Assembly (NCBI RefSeq): GCF_900604285.1
Contig: NZ_UWNY01000001.1
Span: 1,307,774-1,371,773, forward strand
DNA length: 64,000 bases
Source of the DNA: Varibaculum vaginae
Lineage (GTDB): Bacteria; Actinomycetota; Actinomycetes; Actinomycetales; Actinomycetaceae
Reading direction: 5' to 3'
Shown here: piece after piece, positions 44,697 to 54,093 of the stretch
Layout of the letters: every line of letters begins with the position of its first letter
How positions within the stretch are numbered: the first letter of the stretch is position 1
Notes under the pieces: generated by a model
What the model saw: only the letters and a program-made list of their open reading frames with translations
What the model was told of the DNA's origin: nothing
The model's database searches: none
Made by a program: the position numbers and the translations under genes

Positions 44697-46667
44697 TTGA
44701 AATATCTAAGTATTGATCTGGAAACTTATAGCCCCCTTAATCTCTCCAAGACTGGGGTATACCCCTATGCTACTCATCCGGACTTCCAGATCCTCCTGTT
44801 CGGCTACGCCATAGACGAGCAGCCAGTGCAGGTGGTTGACCTGGCAAGCGGAGAAAAACTACCCAACGAAATACTTGCCGCTCTGGTAGATCCTGGTGTG
44901 GTTAAGTGGGCCTTCAACGCGTCCTTCGAACGCATCTGCTTGTCCGCCTGGCTACTCCGCCACCATCCCGAATTATTGCCTGAAGGTGAGTTTTTGGATC
45001 CTTCCCAGTGGCGCTGCTCCATGGTGTGGGCTGCATATCTTGGGATGCCCATGAGCCTAGACCACGTAGCTCGCGTCCTTGACTTGCCGGTGAAGAAAGA
45101 CGCAGCTGGTAAGAAACTGATCAAGCAGTTCTGCACCCCAGCCGCCCCGAATCTGATTAACAAGGGAACGTACCGTAATCTACCGTCCTCGGATCCGGAA
45201 GGCTGGAAGGCATTCAAGGAATATAACCGCCGTGACGTAGAAGTAGAACAAACCATCCACGCGAAACTAGCTCGTTTCCCTGTACCAGAGGCCGAATGGG
45301 AAGCCTATAGCTTGGATCAGCGCATTAACGATGCTGGGATCAATCTCGATGCAACCCTTGTGGATGCCGCAGTTGCTCTTGACGAAAAGCATCGGCAAAC
45401 AACTCTGGCTCGTGCCCAAGAGCTGACTGGTTTGGAGAATCCAAATAGCCCAATCCAGCTTAAAGACTGGCTGGCTAATAACGGTTGTCCTCTCGTTTCG
45501 CTTACGAAAACTGAGGTCGCAACCGCCCTCGAGGACGCTAGTGGCGTAGTTAAAGAAATACTTCATCTGCGCGGAGATCTCGCAAAATCTTCCGTCAAGA
45601 AGTACCACGCCATGCTAAACGTCTCCGGGGCGGACGGGCGAGCTCGCGGACTCCTACAGTTTTATGGAGCAGGACGTACCGGACGCTTTGCAGGCAGGTT
45701 AGTTCAAGTGCAGAATCTACCTCGCAATTATCTGCCTGATCTCGACCAGGCACGCACCCTAGTCAAAGACGGAAATCTTGAAGCCGTGGAGCTGCTCTAC
45801 GACTCGGTACCAGACACGCTCTCTCAGCTAATCCGCACCGCTTTCATACCCACCTCGGGTAACCGTTTTATTATCGCTGACTACAGCGCTATTGAGGCCC
45901 GCGTGATTGCCTGGCTCGCAGGTGAAAAATCCACCCTCAAGGCTTTCCATGACGGCAACGATCTATATTGCGAGACTGCTAGTCGCATGTTCAAAGTTCC
46001 AGTTGAAAAACACGGTGCAAACAGCGAGCTACGACAAAAAGGCAAAATAGCGGTACTGGCTTGCGGATACGGCGGCTCCGTAGGCGCGCTCAAAGCAATG
46101 GGCGCGTTGCGCATGGGACTGGCCGAGGACGAACTCAAACCCATCGTGGACGCTTGGCGAGCAGCTAACCCCCAGATCGTCTGGCTATGGCAAGAAGTAG
46201 AAAACGCAGCCATCCAAGCCATCACCACTAGACAGCCTGTTCGGCTGCGCAACCTCACCTTTACGCTCGAATCCGGCATCTTGTTCATCACCTTGCCGTC
46301 CGGTAGAAGGTTGGCGTATGTGAAACCAGGTTTGGGTCAAAACAGATTCGGTGGCACCTCCATCACCTACTGGGGTATCACCACCGGCCGCAAGTGGGGA
46401 CGCCTGGAAACCTATGGCGGCAAGCTTGTTGAGAATATCGTTCAAGCCATAGCCCGCGACCTACTCGTTACCGGCATGAAAAACGTTGCTGAATCCGGCC
46501 ACCAGATCGTGATGCACGTTCACGACGAAATCGTCATCGACGAGCCCCTAGATTCCGCTCTCACTGTAAAGGACGTCTGCCAGCTGATGTCACGCCTACC
46601 AGGCTGGGCTAAAGGTTTACCCTTGAGCGCAGACGGGTACGAGTGCGGTTACTACCGCAAAGACTAA
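44697..46667 (+). CDS. Phage family A DNA polymerase with 3'-5' exonuclease domain
   Basis: 656 residues. Exonuclease motif I is SIDLET (D7, E9), and the exo domain runs to about residue 200. The polymerase domain has motif A DYSAIEAR (D395), motif B region RQKGKIAVLACGYGG and motif C HDE at 609-611. There is no 5' nuclease domain, as usual for phage enzymes of this type. The start is TTG 44697, eight bases after AAGGA; it aligns with the family's N-terminus, and no earlier start is available in frame. Confidence 0.92.
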   Translation: MKYLSIDLETYSPLNLSKTGVYPYATHPDFQILLFGYAIDEQPVQVVDLASGEKLPNEILAALVDPGVVKWAFNASFERICLSAWLLRHHPELLPEGEFLDPSQWRCSMVWAAYLGMPMSLDHVARVLDLPVKKDAAGKKLIKQFCTPAAPNLINKGTYRNLPSSDPEGWKAFKEYNRRDVEVEQTIHAKLARFPVPEAEWEAYSLDQRINDAGINLDATLVDAAVALDEKHRQTTLARAQELTGLENPNSPIQLKDWLANNGCPLVSLTKTEVATALEDASGVVKEILHLRGDLAKSSVKKYHAMLNVSGADGRARGLLQFYGAGRTGRFAGRLVQVQNLPRNYLPDLDQARTLVKDGNLEAVELLYDSVPDTLSQLIRTAFIPTSGNRFIIADYSAIEARVIAWLAGEKSTLKAFHDGNDLYCETASRMFKVPVEKHGANSELRQKGKIAVLACGYGGSVGALKAMGALRMGLAEDELKPIVDAWRAANPQIVWLWQEVENAAIQAITTRQPVRLRNLTFTLESGILFITLPSGRRLAYVKPGLGQNRFGGTSITYWGITTGRKWGRLETYGGKLVENIVQAIARDLLVTGMKNVAESGHQIVMHVHDEIVIDEPLDSALTVKDVCQLMSRLPGWAKGLPLSADGYECGYYRKD

Positions 46668-46923
46668 AAGCCAACACTCTCCAGTATTTTTATCAGGTTC
46701 ACGTCCAGAAATTGTCGGGCACAGATATAAATCTGCTGCTGAATGCTGCTGCGTCGGGCGATGTCTTATAGCGCGCACGTATTCCAGGAAGCAGCGCAGT
46801 CACATTTGGGCGAATACCGCCTACACGCTTGACTTATCAATCTTGCTCATGCCCTAACTTTCCCGGCTAATTTGAGCCGTTACAACGGGGCATGCCCAGC
46901 CTCAAGATTTCTGTGCCGCCACG

Positions 46924-46958
46924 TGTCCGGTTTTATCTTCTGCCGTGCCTGACAAGTG
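46924..46958 (+). repeat. Phage upstream repeat, copy 2
   Basis: Second copy of the segment described at 42147-42181 (TGTCCGGTTTT...TGCCGTGCCTGACAAGTG). It ends exactly where the structured leader of the antirepressor begins. The rest of the gap 46668-46923 has a possible promoter (TTGACT near 46,830) but no gene. Confidence 0.65.
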
Positions 46959-47015
46959 AGAACCACACCGGTCTTGCACAGGGCAAGACGCAATTGATCG
47001 GGTTCTCAAAGGAGG
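46958..47015 (+). promoter_or_regulatory. Structured 5' leader of the antirepressor gene
   Basis: Outer arms GAGAACC (46958-46964) and GGTTCTC (47001-47007) enclose an inner stem GTCTTGC/GCAAGAC (46971-46977, 46983-46989). The ribosome site AAAGGAGG begins at the first base after the outer stem. A structure ending directly at the ribosome site could control access to it. Confidence 0.6.
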
Positions 47016-47025
47016 ACACCGGATC

Positions 47026-47790
47026 ATGGAAACCGGACTACAGACTTTCACTAACGCCACTTTCGGCACCATTCGCACCATCGAAGATGAAGGAAAAATC
47101 TTATTCTGTGGCCGCGATATCGCATCTTCACTCGGCTACGCGAACACGAAAGACGCGTTGGCGCGGCATTGTAAGGGGGTCGCAAAACGCTACCCCCTTC
47201 AAACCTCAGGCGGTATTCAGCAAGCCAGGTTCATTACCGAAGGTGACGTTTACCGGCTCATCATTTCCTCTAAGCTTCCTGCCGCTGGACAGTTTGAGAC
47301 TTGGGTTTTCGAAGAGGTGCTCCCCACTATTCGCCGCCATGGAGTTTATGCCATCGACCAGCTGTTAGATGATGATGAGTTTCTTGAGCAGGCGCTGAAT
47401 CATTTACGCGCCGAGCGCACTAAACGCCTAATTGCCGAGCAGCTCCTGGCTGAGGCTACGCCGAAAGTTTCCTATTACGAGGTTGTGCTGCAATCGGACT
47501 CGCTGTTAAGTACTACTGAGATTGCCAAAGATTACGGGCTATCAGCTAAACGTCTCAACCGAATTCTGCGCGATGAGAAGATCCAGTTTTGCCGCTCTGG
47601 CCGCTGGTTCCTATACGCAAGCTATGCCCAGCGCGGTTACGCCCAATCCAAAACCCACGAGTACGCGCCGGGAAAGATGCGCACTCACATGTACTGGACT
47701 CAAGCTGGACGGCTTTTCATCTATGATCTGCTCAAAAACCGCTGCGGGATTTTGCCAGTCATTGAACGCGAAGGGCAGGTGGAAGCCTGA
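47026..47790 (+). CDS. Phage antirepressor (BRO-N plus KilA-C)
   Basis: 254 residues. The N-terminal BRO-N domain (FGTIRTIEDEGKILFCGRDIASSLGYANTKDALARHCKG, VFEEVLPTIRRHGVYA) is followed by a KilA-C/ANT DNA-binding domain (STTEIAKDYGLSAKRLNRILRDEKIQF, HMYWTQAGRLFIYDLL). Such proteins bind or displace phage repressors and switch the phage toward lytic growth. AAAGGAGG precedes the ATG. The stop overlaps the next ATG. No cognate repressor is in the window. Confidence 0.9.
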   Translation: METGLQTFTNATFGTIRTIEDEGKILFCGRDIASSLGYANTKDALARHCKGVAKRYPLQTSGGIQQARFITEGDVYRLIISSKLPAAGQFETWVFEEVLPTIRRHGVYAIDQLLDDDEFLEQALNHLRAERTKRLIAEQLLAEATPKVSYYEVVLQSDSLLSTTEIAKDYGLSAKRLNRILRDEKIQFCRSGRWFLYASYAQRGYAQSKTHEYAPGKMRTHMYWTQAGRLFIYDLLKNRCGILPVIEREGQVEA

Positions 47791-48230
47791 TGAGCGCTAC
47801 AACAGATCAAGTCTTTGGGCTCTTTCGCAAAAATGCCCACGGTTATGCTGATCCGACCAGCTACAAGGCTTTGAAGAAGATCCAAGGAGCTGAATGCGAA
47901 GCTCGCCCGCTTACATATATCTGCTCCCCCTTTTCCGGCAATGTCCGCCAGAACCAGGCTTTAGCGCGGGACTTTTGCGCCTTCGCGGTAGCTGGTGGAC
48001 AGATTCCGCTAGCCCCACACCTGTTTCTACCGCAGTTCATGGATGACGCCGATCCCGATCAGCGCGAGCTGGCGATGTTTTTCAACCGTGTGCTGCTCGC
48101 CAAGTGCGAAGCCCTCTGGGCATATGTCGGACACGTCAGCACTGGTATGCGCCTAGAGATCGGGTGGGCGCGAGACCTCGACCTACCCATTAAGTATTTC
48201 GATTCTGATTTCCAGGAGGTTACCTTTTGA
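47790..48230 (+). CDS. Nucleoside deoxyribosyltransferase-like phage protein (DUF4406/DUF7768 type)
   Basis: 146 residues with YICSPFSGN, FAVAGGQIPLAPHLFLPQFMDD, ELAMFFNRVLLAKCEALWAYVGHVSTGMRLEIGWA, the motif order of phage Rossmann-like nucleoside 2-deoxyribosyltransferase relatives. It may act on nucleotides or as a NAD/nucleotide hydrolase in defence or counter-defence; neither is shown. ATG overlaps the antirepressor stop and its own stop overlaps the next start. Confidence 0.72.
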   Translation: MSATTDQVFGLFRKNAHGYADPTSYKALKKIQGAECEARPLTYICSPFSGNVRQNQALARDFCAFAVAGGQIPLAPHLFLPQFMDDADPDQRELAMFFNRVLLAKCEALWAYVGHVSTGMRLEIGWARDLDLPIKYFDSDFQEVTF

Positions 48231-50485
48231 TGCATCCCTTCACGCTTTACGCCACTGACATGGCAGGCAGGCAGACCAACAGCCACTACCCTAACCGCCA
48301 CGAGATCACCAGCAAGCCTGACCTAGAAGTGGCGGTGAGTTTTGATCATGTCGCAGCCACCTACAAAGGTAATCACCGCTCTAGCGCGAACTTCTTGTCC
48401 TCGGATTGCGTGGTGATGGATATCGACAATGACCACACCGAAAACCCCGACGAATGGGTCACGCCCGAATCGTTGACTGAGGTGATGTCAGGGGTCGAGT
48501 TTATGACCGCAACCTCCCGCAACCATATGAGAATCAAGGGCGGCGAGTCGGCTAGGCCGCGTTTGCACGTCTACTACCCAATAAACAAGATCAGCGACGC
48601 TAACGAATATGCAGGGCTGAAGAAACGCCTGGCTGCTCGTTTTGATTTCTTTGACCATAACGCGCTGGACGCGGGCAGGTTCATCTACGGAAACCCCACC
48701 GCCGAAGTGGATATTTTCGAGGGTGAACAGCTACTGGATGAATGGCTTGCGGCTGCTGATGAGCAGGACATGTTTGCTGCCTTCGATGCCTCCACGATTG
48801 CTATCGGGGAGGGCTCTCGTAATGCCACGCTTTCTCGCTTCGCGGGCAGGGTCTTGATCCGCTACGGCAACACCGCTCAGGCAAGGGAGTTATTTGATCG
48901 TAAAGCTACGCTTTGTGACCCGCCACTACCAGATGCAGAGCTGGCACTGATTTGGGATAGCGCGTGTAAGTTCGCTGCCAAGGTTGCCGCCGAGCCGGGT
49001 TATGTGCCGCCGGAGGTTTATGAGCAGCTGACGAGTCTGCGCCCTGATGATTTTACCGATGTTGGTCAGGCGACGATTCTTGCTGGTGAGTATGCTGACC
49101 GGATTTGTTATTCTCCTGCTACCGCGTGGATGGCCTACGACAAGGGTGTATGGGAGGAAAACGAGCCTAAAGCCCAGCATGTTGTCCAAGAACTCACCTC
49201 CCGGCAAATAGAACAAGCCCAAAAAGAACTGGATACAGCCACCCAGCAAGCAAGCCGGCTGGGAGTAACAGCAATGCTGGTAGCGATGAGCAAGGCCAAA
49301 GCCCTCTCTGCATTCACCCCTGAGCAATCTCAGGTTTACCAGGAAATGATGGCGGCACAAGAATGGTTAAAGTTCATATACAAGTGCCGCTCAGATCGCA
49401 CAATCTTGGCGGTCATGCGCCAAGCACGCCCGTTAGCGTTGATTAACCCGCAGGTGCTCGATGCCGATCCTTATCTGCTCAACACCCCAAGCGCCACTTT
49501 TGATCTGCGCGATACTTCCCGGCACGAACACAGCCCCGCTGACATGTTGACTAAACAAACCGCCCTTGACCCATCCGATGAGGGGATGCAGATATGGCTA
49601 GACAGCCTCGCCGTTACTTTCGGCGGGGACGCTGAGTTGATTGGGTATGTGCAGCGAGTGTGCGGGCTAGCAGCAATCGGCAAGGTTCTCATCGAAGCCC
49701 TGATTATCGCCTACGGGGATGGAAACAACGGCAAATCCACGTTCTGGAATACCATCGCCCGCGTGTTGGGCTCATATGCGGAGACTATCTCCTCTGAGGT
49801 GCTGATCGCTGGTAAGAAAAATAATGCCAAACACGAGATGGCAGAAACCAGGGCTAGACGCTTGTTGATTGCCGGCGAAAATGATGAAGGCGTGCGCCTG
49901 TCTACTTCCTCAACCAAACAGTTGGCTTCGACTGACAAGATCGCTGCGGAGAAGAAATACAAAGATCCCTTCTCCTTCACCCCTTCCCACACCTTGGTTT
50001 TGTACACGAACCATCTACCGCGAGTGGGAGCTATGGATACTGGCATCTGGCGTCGCCTGATCGTGATTCCGTTCGAGCAAACCATCACCGCGAGTGTGGA
50101 CATCAAAAATTATGCCGACCATCTATACGCGAGAGCTGGCGGAGCGGTGCTGGCGTGGATTATGGAAGGTGCTCGCTTAATCCACTCTGAGAACTATCAC
50201 TTGGCTCCGCCTAAACAAGTCGTTGCCGCATCGGAGGCGTACCGGGCTGCTAATGACTGGTTCGCTCACTTCCTTGAGGACTGCTGCCAGGTAGGTCAAG
50301 GACTATCAGAGCAGTCCAAGGATCTCTACGACGCGTACCGGTCTTGGGCAATAGGCAGGGGCGAGTATGTGCGCTCCACTAGCGATTTTTATGCTGCCGT
50401 CGATAAAGGCGGATATAGGCGCAGGCGAACAGCTCGGGCACGATTCGTAGATGGGCTAGCTTTGATCAGCGAATTCGACTTGTAA
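48230..50485 (+). CDS. Phage primase-helicase (AEP primase, D5, SF3 helicase)
   Basis: 751 residues from ATG 48230, which overlaps the previous TGA and follows AGGAGGT. The N-terminal part is an archaeo-eukaryotic primase-like domain with D64-x-D66 (VVMDIDND) and H113 (RPRLHVYYP). The middle is a D5-type helical region. The C-terminal SF3 helicase has Walker A GDGNNGKST (K502), LLIAGENDEG and LYTNHLPRVGAMDTGIWRRL. It should prime and unwind the phage origin. The gap after it (50486-50612) has no gene. Confidence 0.9.
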   Translation: MHPFTLYATDMAGRQTNSHYPNRHEITSKPDLEVAVSFDHVAATYKGNHRSSANFLSSDCVVMDIDNDHTENPDEWVTPESLTEVMSGVEFMTATSRNHMRIKGGESARPRLHVYYPINKISDANEYAGLKKRLAARFDFFDHNALDAGRFIYGNPTAEVDIFEGEQLLDEWLAAADEQDMFAAFDASTIAIGEGSRNATLSRFAGRVLIRYGNTAQARELFDRKATLCDPPLPDAELALIWDSACKFAAKVAAEPGYVPPEVYEQLTSLRPDDFTDVGQATILAGEYADRICYSPATAWMAYDKGVWEENEPKAQHVVQELTSRQIEQAQKELDTATQQASRLGVTAMLVAMSKAKALSAFTPEQSQVYQEMMAAQEWLKFIYKCRSDRTILAVMRQARPLALINPQVLDADPYLLNTPSATFDLRDTSRHEHSPADMLTKQTALDPSDEGMQIWLDSLAVTFGGDAELIGYVQRVCGLAAIGKVLIEALIIAYGDGNNGKSTFWNTIARVLGSYAETISSEVLIAGKKNNAKHEMAETRARRLLIAGENDEGVRLSTSSTKQLASTDKIAAEKKYKDPFSFTPSHTLVLYTNHLPRVGAMDTGIWRRLIVIPFEQTITASVDIKNYADHLYARAGGAVLAWIMEGARLIHSENYHLAPPKQVVAASEAYRAANDWFAHFLEDCCQVGQGLSEQSKDLYDAYRSWAIGRGEYVRSTSDFYAAVDKGGYRRRRTARARFVDGLALISEFDL

Positions 50486-50612
50486 CCGGCCAATAGTGAC
50501 AGTCGTGTCAGTCGTTACTAGCCCTTTCTATAGGAAAATAAAAAATACAGTCCTATATAGGGTTTTAGGGACAGACCGACACGAGTGTCACAGATCTTAT
50601 GAAAGACGTGAC

Positions 50613-50891
50613 ATGAAAGAAAAACACCTAGAAAACGAACTGAAGAAATCAGTCGAAAGCATCGGCGGGATCTGCTGGAAACTCGTGTGCCCCGGCGTCA
50701 CTGGCGTCCCAGACCGGATCTGTCTAAAGAGCGGACGAGTTGTTTTCGCTGAAGTAAAAGCACCAGGAGCCAAACCTAGACCAATCCAGAATCGCCGTAT
50801 CAAGCAGCTGCAAGGTCAAGGCTTCCAAGTCTTCGTGGTAGACAGCGTGGATGGGATTGCGGAGGTGGCAAATGCACTACAAGCCGCATAA
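50613..50891 (+). CDS. VRR-NUC domain nuclease
   Basis: 92 residues, KHLENELKKSVESIGGICWKL, then the nuclease core GVPDRICLKSGRVVFAEVKAPG (Asp, Glu-x-Lys) and PIQNRRIKQLQGQGFQVFVVDS. This stand-alone VRR-NUC is common beside SNF2 helicases in phage replication modules and is thought to cut branched DNA. ATG 50613 is preferred; its ribosome site is weak (GAAAG). The 3' end overlaps the helicase start by 20 bases. Confidence 0.88.
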   Translation: MKEKHLENELKKSVESIGGICWKLVCPGVTGVPDRICLKSGRVVFAEVKAPGAKPRPIQNRRIKQLQGQGFQVFVVDSVDGIAEVANALQAA

Positions 50892-52230
50892 CTACCAAAC
50901 CCAGGCAACAAGTTTCATCATCAACCATGACGAAGCCGCAGTGTTCTTAGGTATGGGTTTAGGAAAAAGCGTCATTGCGCTGACCGCGATCTGGCAGCTT
51001 GTCCTCGACTACTTCCTCGTACAGCGAGTGCTAGTAATCGCGCCGCTACGCGTGGCACGCGATACCTGGCCACAAGAAGCGCTCAAGTGGGATCACCTCA
51101 AGGGATTATCACTTGCAATAGCCGTAGGAAGTAAGCAAGAACGCATGGACGCGTTAGCTAAATCTGCAATGGTAACGGTGATTAACCGGGAAAACGTCCC
51201 CTGGCTGGTTGCCCACTACGGCGCGGCCTGGCCCTTCGACATGGTCGTCATTGATGAACTCTCCAGCTTCAAAAACCACCGGGCCAAACGATTCACCACG
51301 CTGGTGAAGATGCGACCCTATGTAAGCCGTTGGGTTGGGTTAACCGGAACCCCAGCCTCTAATGGCTTGATGGATCTATGGGCACAGTTCCGGCTCCTAG
51401 ATGGCGGTACAAGACTGGGTAGATATATCACCCGGTTTAGAGATCGTTGGTTCGTGCCTGATAAACGGGGCGGCATGCAGGTGTTTACATATAAGCCGCG
51501 AGCAGGTGCTGAAGATGAGATCTATGAGGCCATCTCGGATATGACCTTGTCGATGCGCACCACTGACCACCTCACTTTGCCTGACCTGACGCTAACAACC
51601 ACGAAGGTAAAACTCGCTAAAAAAGAGCGTGCAGTTTATGAGCGTCTAGAGCAGGATTTAGTGATCGAGTTGAACGGGCAAGTAGTGGATGCGGCTAACG
51701 CGGCAGTCCTATCTGGAAAACTCCTACAACTGGCAAGCGGGGCTATCTACGACGAAAACGGAGATGTCATTGTTGTTCATGGCGCGAAGCTGGATGCACT
51801 CGAAGATTTGGTTGAGGCGGCGAACGGGCAGAACCTCCTCGTTGCCTACTGGTACAAACACGACCTGGAACGCATCATCGAGCGGTTCCCGCAAGCCCGA
51901 GTCCTAAAGACCGCTGAGGATATAGCGGCTTGGAACGATGGCGAGATCACTTTCGGTTTGATTCACCCGGCCTCTGCCGGCCATGGCCTGAATCTACAAG
52001 CAGGCGGGCACCTATTGGTCTGGTTCTCCCTGACCTGGAGTCTGGAGCTGTATCAGCAAACCAACGCCCGTCTTTACCGGCAAGGCCAAACCCAGCCGGT
52101 AACGATCACTCACCTGGTCGCTGAAAAAACCCTCGATGAAGCAGCGCTTACGGCCTTAGACGCCAAGAACCTCACCCAGACCGCCTTGATCGAGGCAATC
52201 AAAACACAACTGGCAAACCACTCTAGATAA
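50872..52230 (+). CDS. SNF2-like phage DEAD/DEAH helicase
   Basis: 452 residues. Motif I is GMGLGKSVIALT, Ia VLVIAPLRVARDTWP, motif II VVIDELSSFK (DE-L-S), motif III LTGTPASNGLMDLWAQF and motif VI QQTNARLYRQGQ. It is a DNA-dependent ATPase of the SNF2 class found next to VRR-NUC in phages. ATG 50872 is preceded by GGAGG and lies inside the VRR-NUC gene in another frame. Confidence 0.92.
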   Translation: MHYKPHNYQTQATSFIINHDEAAVFLGMGLGKSVIALTAIWQLVLDYFLVQRVLVIAPLRVARDTWPQEALKWDHLKGLSLAIAVGSKQERMDALAKSAMVTVINRENVPWLVAHYGAAWPFDMVVIDELSSFKNHRAKRFTTLVKMRPYVSRWVGLTGTPASNGLMDLWAQFRLLDGGTRLGRYITRFRDRWFVPDKRGGMQVFTYKPRAGAEDEIYEAISDMTLSMRTTDHLTLPDLTLTTTKVKLAKKERAVYERLEQDLVIELNGQVVDAANAAVLSGKLLQLASGAIYDENGDVIVVHGAKLDALEDLVEAANGQNLLVAYWYKHDLERIIERFPQARVLKTAEDIAAWNDGEITFGLIHPASAGHGLNLQAGGHLLVWFSLTWSLELYQQTNARLYRQGQTQPVTITHLVAEKTLDEAALTALDAKNLTQTALIEAIKTQLANHSR

Positions 52231-52239
52231 GGAAAATTC

Positions 52240-52704
52240 ATGATGCATGTGATGACGAAATACTTAGATACCCGCAAGGCAGCAATCAGCGCCCTAGAGG
52301 ACTACCCACTGATGGAACAAGCAGCCAGCCAAGACACACAAGCTGAGGCAAACCAGCTACGCGAAGACCTCGCCAGCCCTACTAGCCCCAAAATAACTGG
52401 CATGCCCCGCTCACGCGACCCCCACGCTGGTGAACGCCGCATCGCTGCCACCCTCGACAAGATTGATCTGCTCGCAGCCCGTAGCCAACAAGCCCGAGAA
52501 TACCTGGACTGGTTCCTGCCAGCCTGGCAAGCACTCAACACCGATGACCAGTTCGTGTTGGAAAACTTCTTCCTCGGCCAAGGCAATCAAGACGAACGAG
52601 TCCAAATGATCGGTGACCACTTCTATATTGAACGAGACAGTGTCTACCGACGAAAGAACCGAGCATTAGATCGCCTGGCAGTAGCACTATATGGCAGACG
52701 CTAA
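52240..52704 (+). CDS. ArpU/sigma-70-like phage late regulator
   Basis: 154 residues. The N-terminal part is helical and the C-terminus has a region-4-like HTH (DDQFVLENFFLGQGNQDERVQMIGDHFYIERDSVYRRKNRALDRLAVALYG). Proteins of this type sit at the end of early modules and switch on packaging and structural genes. AAGGA lies seven bases before ATG 52240. A terminator follows at 52799, then HNH and terminase genes, which fits this role. Confidence 0.75.
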   Translation: MMHVMTKYLDTRKAAISALEDYPLMEQAASQDTQAEANQLREDLASPTSPKITGMPRSRDPHAGERRIAATLDKIDLLAARSQQAREYLDWFLPAWQALNTDDQFVLENFFLGQGNQDERVQMIGDHFYIERDSVYRRKNRALDRLAVALYGRR

Positions 52705-52798
52705 CTGGCACCCAAGCGTTAGCAAGTATCCGAACCCTGCTATGGAAATCATTATTTAACCCTGAAATACTGTAGGTAGTTGAAAAAATAGGAACGAG

Positions 52799-52841
52799 CC
52801 CTCCGGCAAACAGTTATCACTGCCCGGAGGGTTTCGTCTTT
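52799..52841 (+). terminator. Terminator between early and packaging modules
   Basis: CCCTCCGG (52799-52806) and CCGGAGGG (52824-52831) form an eight-base stem with a 17-base loop followed by TTTCGTCTTT. It lies between the late-regulator gene and HNH. The interval 52705-52855 has no gene. Confidence 0.7.
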
Positions 52842-52855
52842 GCCAACAAAGGACG

Positions 52856-53242
52856 GTGAGACTGGTGCCAAGCAAACCAAAACGTCCCTGCTCTGCACCT
52901 GGCTGTCCCGAACTAACCCACGAAAGATTCTGCCAGATCCACACCAAAAAGGCAGACAAGAACTACCGTAAGTTTCAACGTGACCCGAGAATCAACAAGC
53001 GTTACGGCGGGCGCTGGCGCCGCATCCGTGCTGCTTACATCGCCCAGCATCCTTTGTGCGAAGACTGCCTGGAAAAAGGACTAACCACCCCAGTTGCCGA
53101 AGTCCACCACGTCCTACCCTTAAACCATGGCGGCAGCCACGACCTTTCTAACCTGCGCAGCCTTTGCAAACCCTGCCACTCCAGACAGAGCGCGTTAGAC
53201 GGTGACAGATGGAGGCAAGCCCTTCAGGTCTACACCTACTAG
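52856..53242 (+). CDS. Phage HNH endonuclease
   Basis: 128 residues. A zinc-ribbon-like N-terminus (RPCSAPGCPELTHERFCQIH) is followed by RWRRIRAAYIAQHPLCEDCLEKG and the HNH motif VHHVLPLNHGGSHDLSNLRSLCKPCHS. Such enzymes next to small terminase genes are needed for DNA packaging at cos sites in HK97-like phages. The start is GTG 52856 after AAAGGACG; GTG 52865 is an alternative. Confidence 0.93.
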   Translation: MRLVPSKPKRPCSAPGCPELTHERFCQIHTKKADKNYRKFQRDPRINKRYGGRWRRIRAAYIAQHPLCEDCLEKGLTTPVAEVHHVLPLNHGGSHDLSNLRSLCKPCHSRQSALDGDRWRQALQVYTY

Positions 53243-53498
53243 ATTTCTTGAAAACCGCGAAATAACCACTGGTACTTCCCCACCCTAAAAATATCGACCT
53301 TGTTCCCACGCCAAGTTACGGGACCAGTCGAGGATTCGGTTAGGGGGCTGGGGGCCTCGAATCTCTACAGCCTTGGCGAAGGTCAGCGGGCGGGGCCAAC
53401 CGTACACAAAAAGACCGAATCAAACAGGGTATTAACCTAGCGCATATTTGAAGGCCGTTTTTTCTGGCCACCGCAGGTCAGATAGGAGGCCGATAGCC
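53243..53498 (+). other. Gap between HNH and small terminase, candidate cos region
   Basis: This 256-base gap carries no gene. It has an inverted repeat GATTCG/CGAATC (53333-53338, 53358-53363) around a G-rich loop, and a GC-rich stretch GCGGGCGGGGCCAACC near 53,387-53,402. In cos phages with an adjacent HNH gene the packaging site lies here. The exact cut site cannot be read from sequence alone. Confidence 0.4.
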
Positions 53499-54071
53499 GT
53501 GGCAAAAGATGGAACTAATCGCGGTGGGCGCCGTGTGAGGGCTGGCGCGAAACCCGACCCGCTGAGTGAGAAACTCGCTAAGGGTCTGCCTGCCACTCGC
53601 TTGGAAGATCCGCTAGCGACCCCTTTCGATTTCGAGGGCGCAGATGTTGGTGATGGCGCGGTGCTTGCTGGTGAAGTGATGCCGGAGCCTTCTGAGTATC
53701 TGTCAGAGGTTCAGCGTGATGGCAAACCCTTGGGTGCTGATTTGGTGTATCGGGAGACGTGGCGCTGGCTTGACGAGCGCGGCTGCACGAAGTTTGTTTC
53801 TAAGCGTCTCATTGAGGCCTACGCCCAGGCTTTCGCCCGGTATGTGCAGTGCGAGCAGGCAATCTCCAAGTTCGGTTTGCTCGGCAAGCACCCGACCACG
53901 GGAGCTGCTATCGCTTCCCCGTTCGTTGCGATGAGCCAATCTTTTGGTAAGCAAGCAAACGTGTACTGGTATGAGATTTTTGAGATTGTGCGGGCGAACT
54001 GCACCACTGACTATTCGGGTGCGGCCCCGGGTGATGAGGTTATGGAGCAGCTGTTGAAAGCACGCTCGTAG
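53499..54071 (+). CDS. Phage terminase small subunit (P27-like)
   Basis: 190 residues from GTG 53499 (AGGAGG eleven bases upstream). Basic Gly/Arg-rich N-terminus (GTNRGGRRVRAGAKPDPLSEKLAKG), then YRETWRWLDERGCTKFVSKRLIEAYAQAFARYVQCEQ and SPFVAMSQSFGKQANVYWYEIFEIVR, as in P27-type small terminases that recognise the packaging site. No large subunit follows within the window; the methylation module comes next, so terL may lie past the right edge. Confidence 0.85.
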   Translation: MAKDGTNRGGRRVRAGAKPDPLSEKLAKGLPATRLEDPLATPFDFEGADVGDGAVLAGEVMPEPSEYLSEVQRDGKPLGADLVYRETWRWLDERGCTKFVSKRLIEAYAQAFARYVQCEQAISKFGLLGKHPTTGAAIASPFVAMSQSFGKQANVYWYEIFEIVRANCTTDYSGAAPGDEVMEQLLKARS

Positions 54072-54093
54072 ATGCGTCCTAGTGTTTTTGAGC

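Noticed and set aside
53320-53380. tRNA-like sequence upstream of small terminase (CTCGAATC)
   Set aside because: No acceptor, D or anticodon arms can be formed; only a short inverted repeat.
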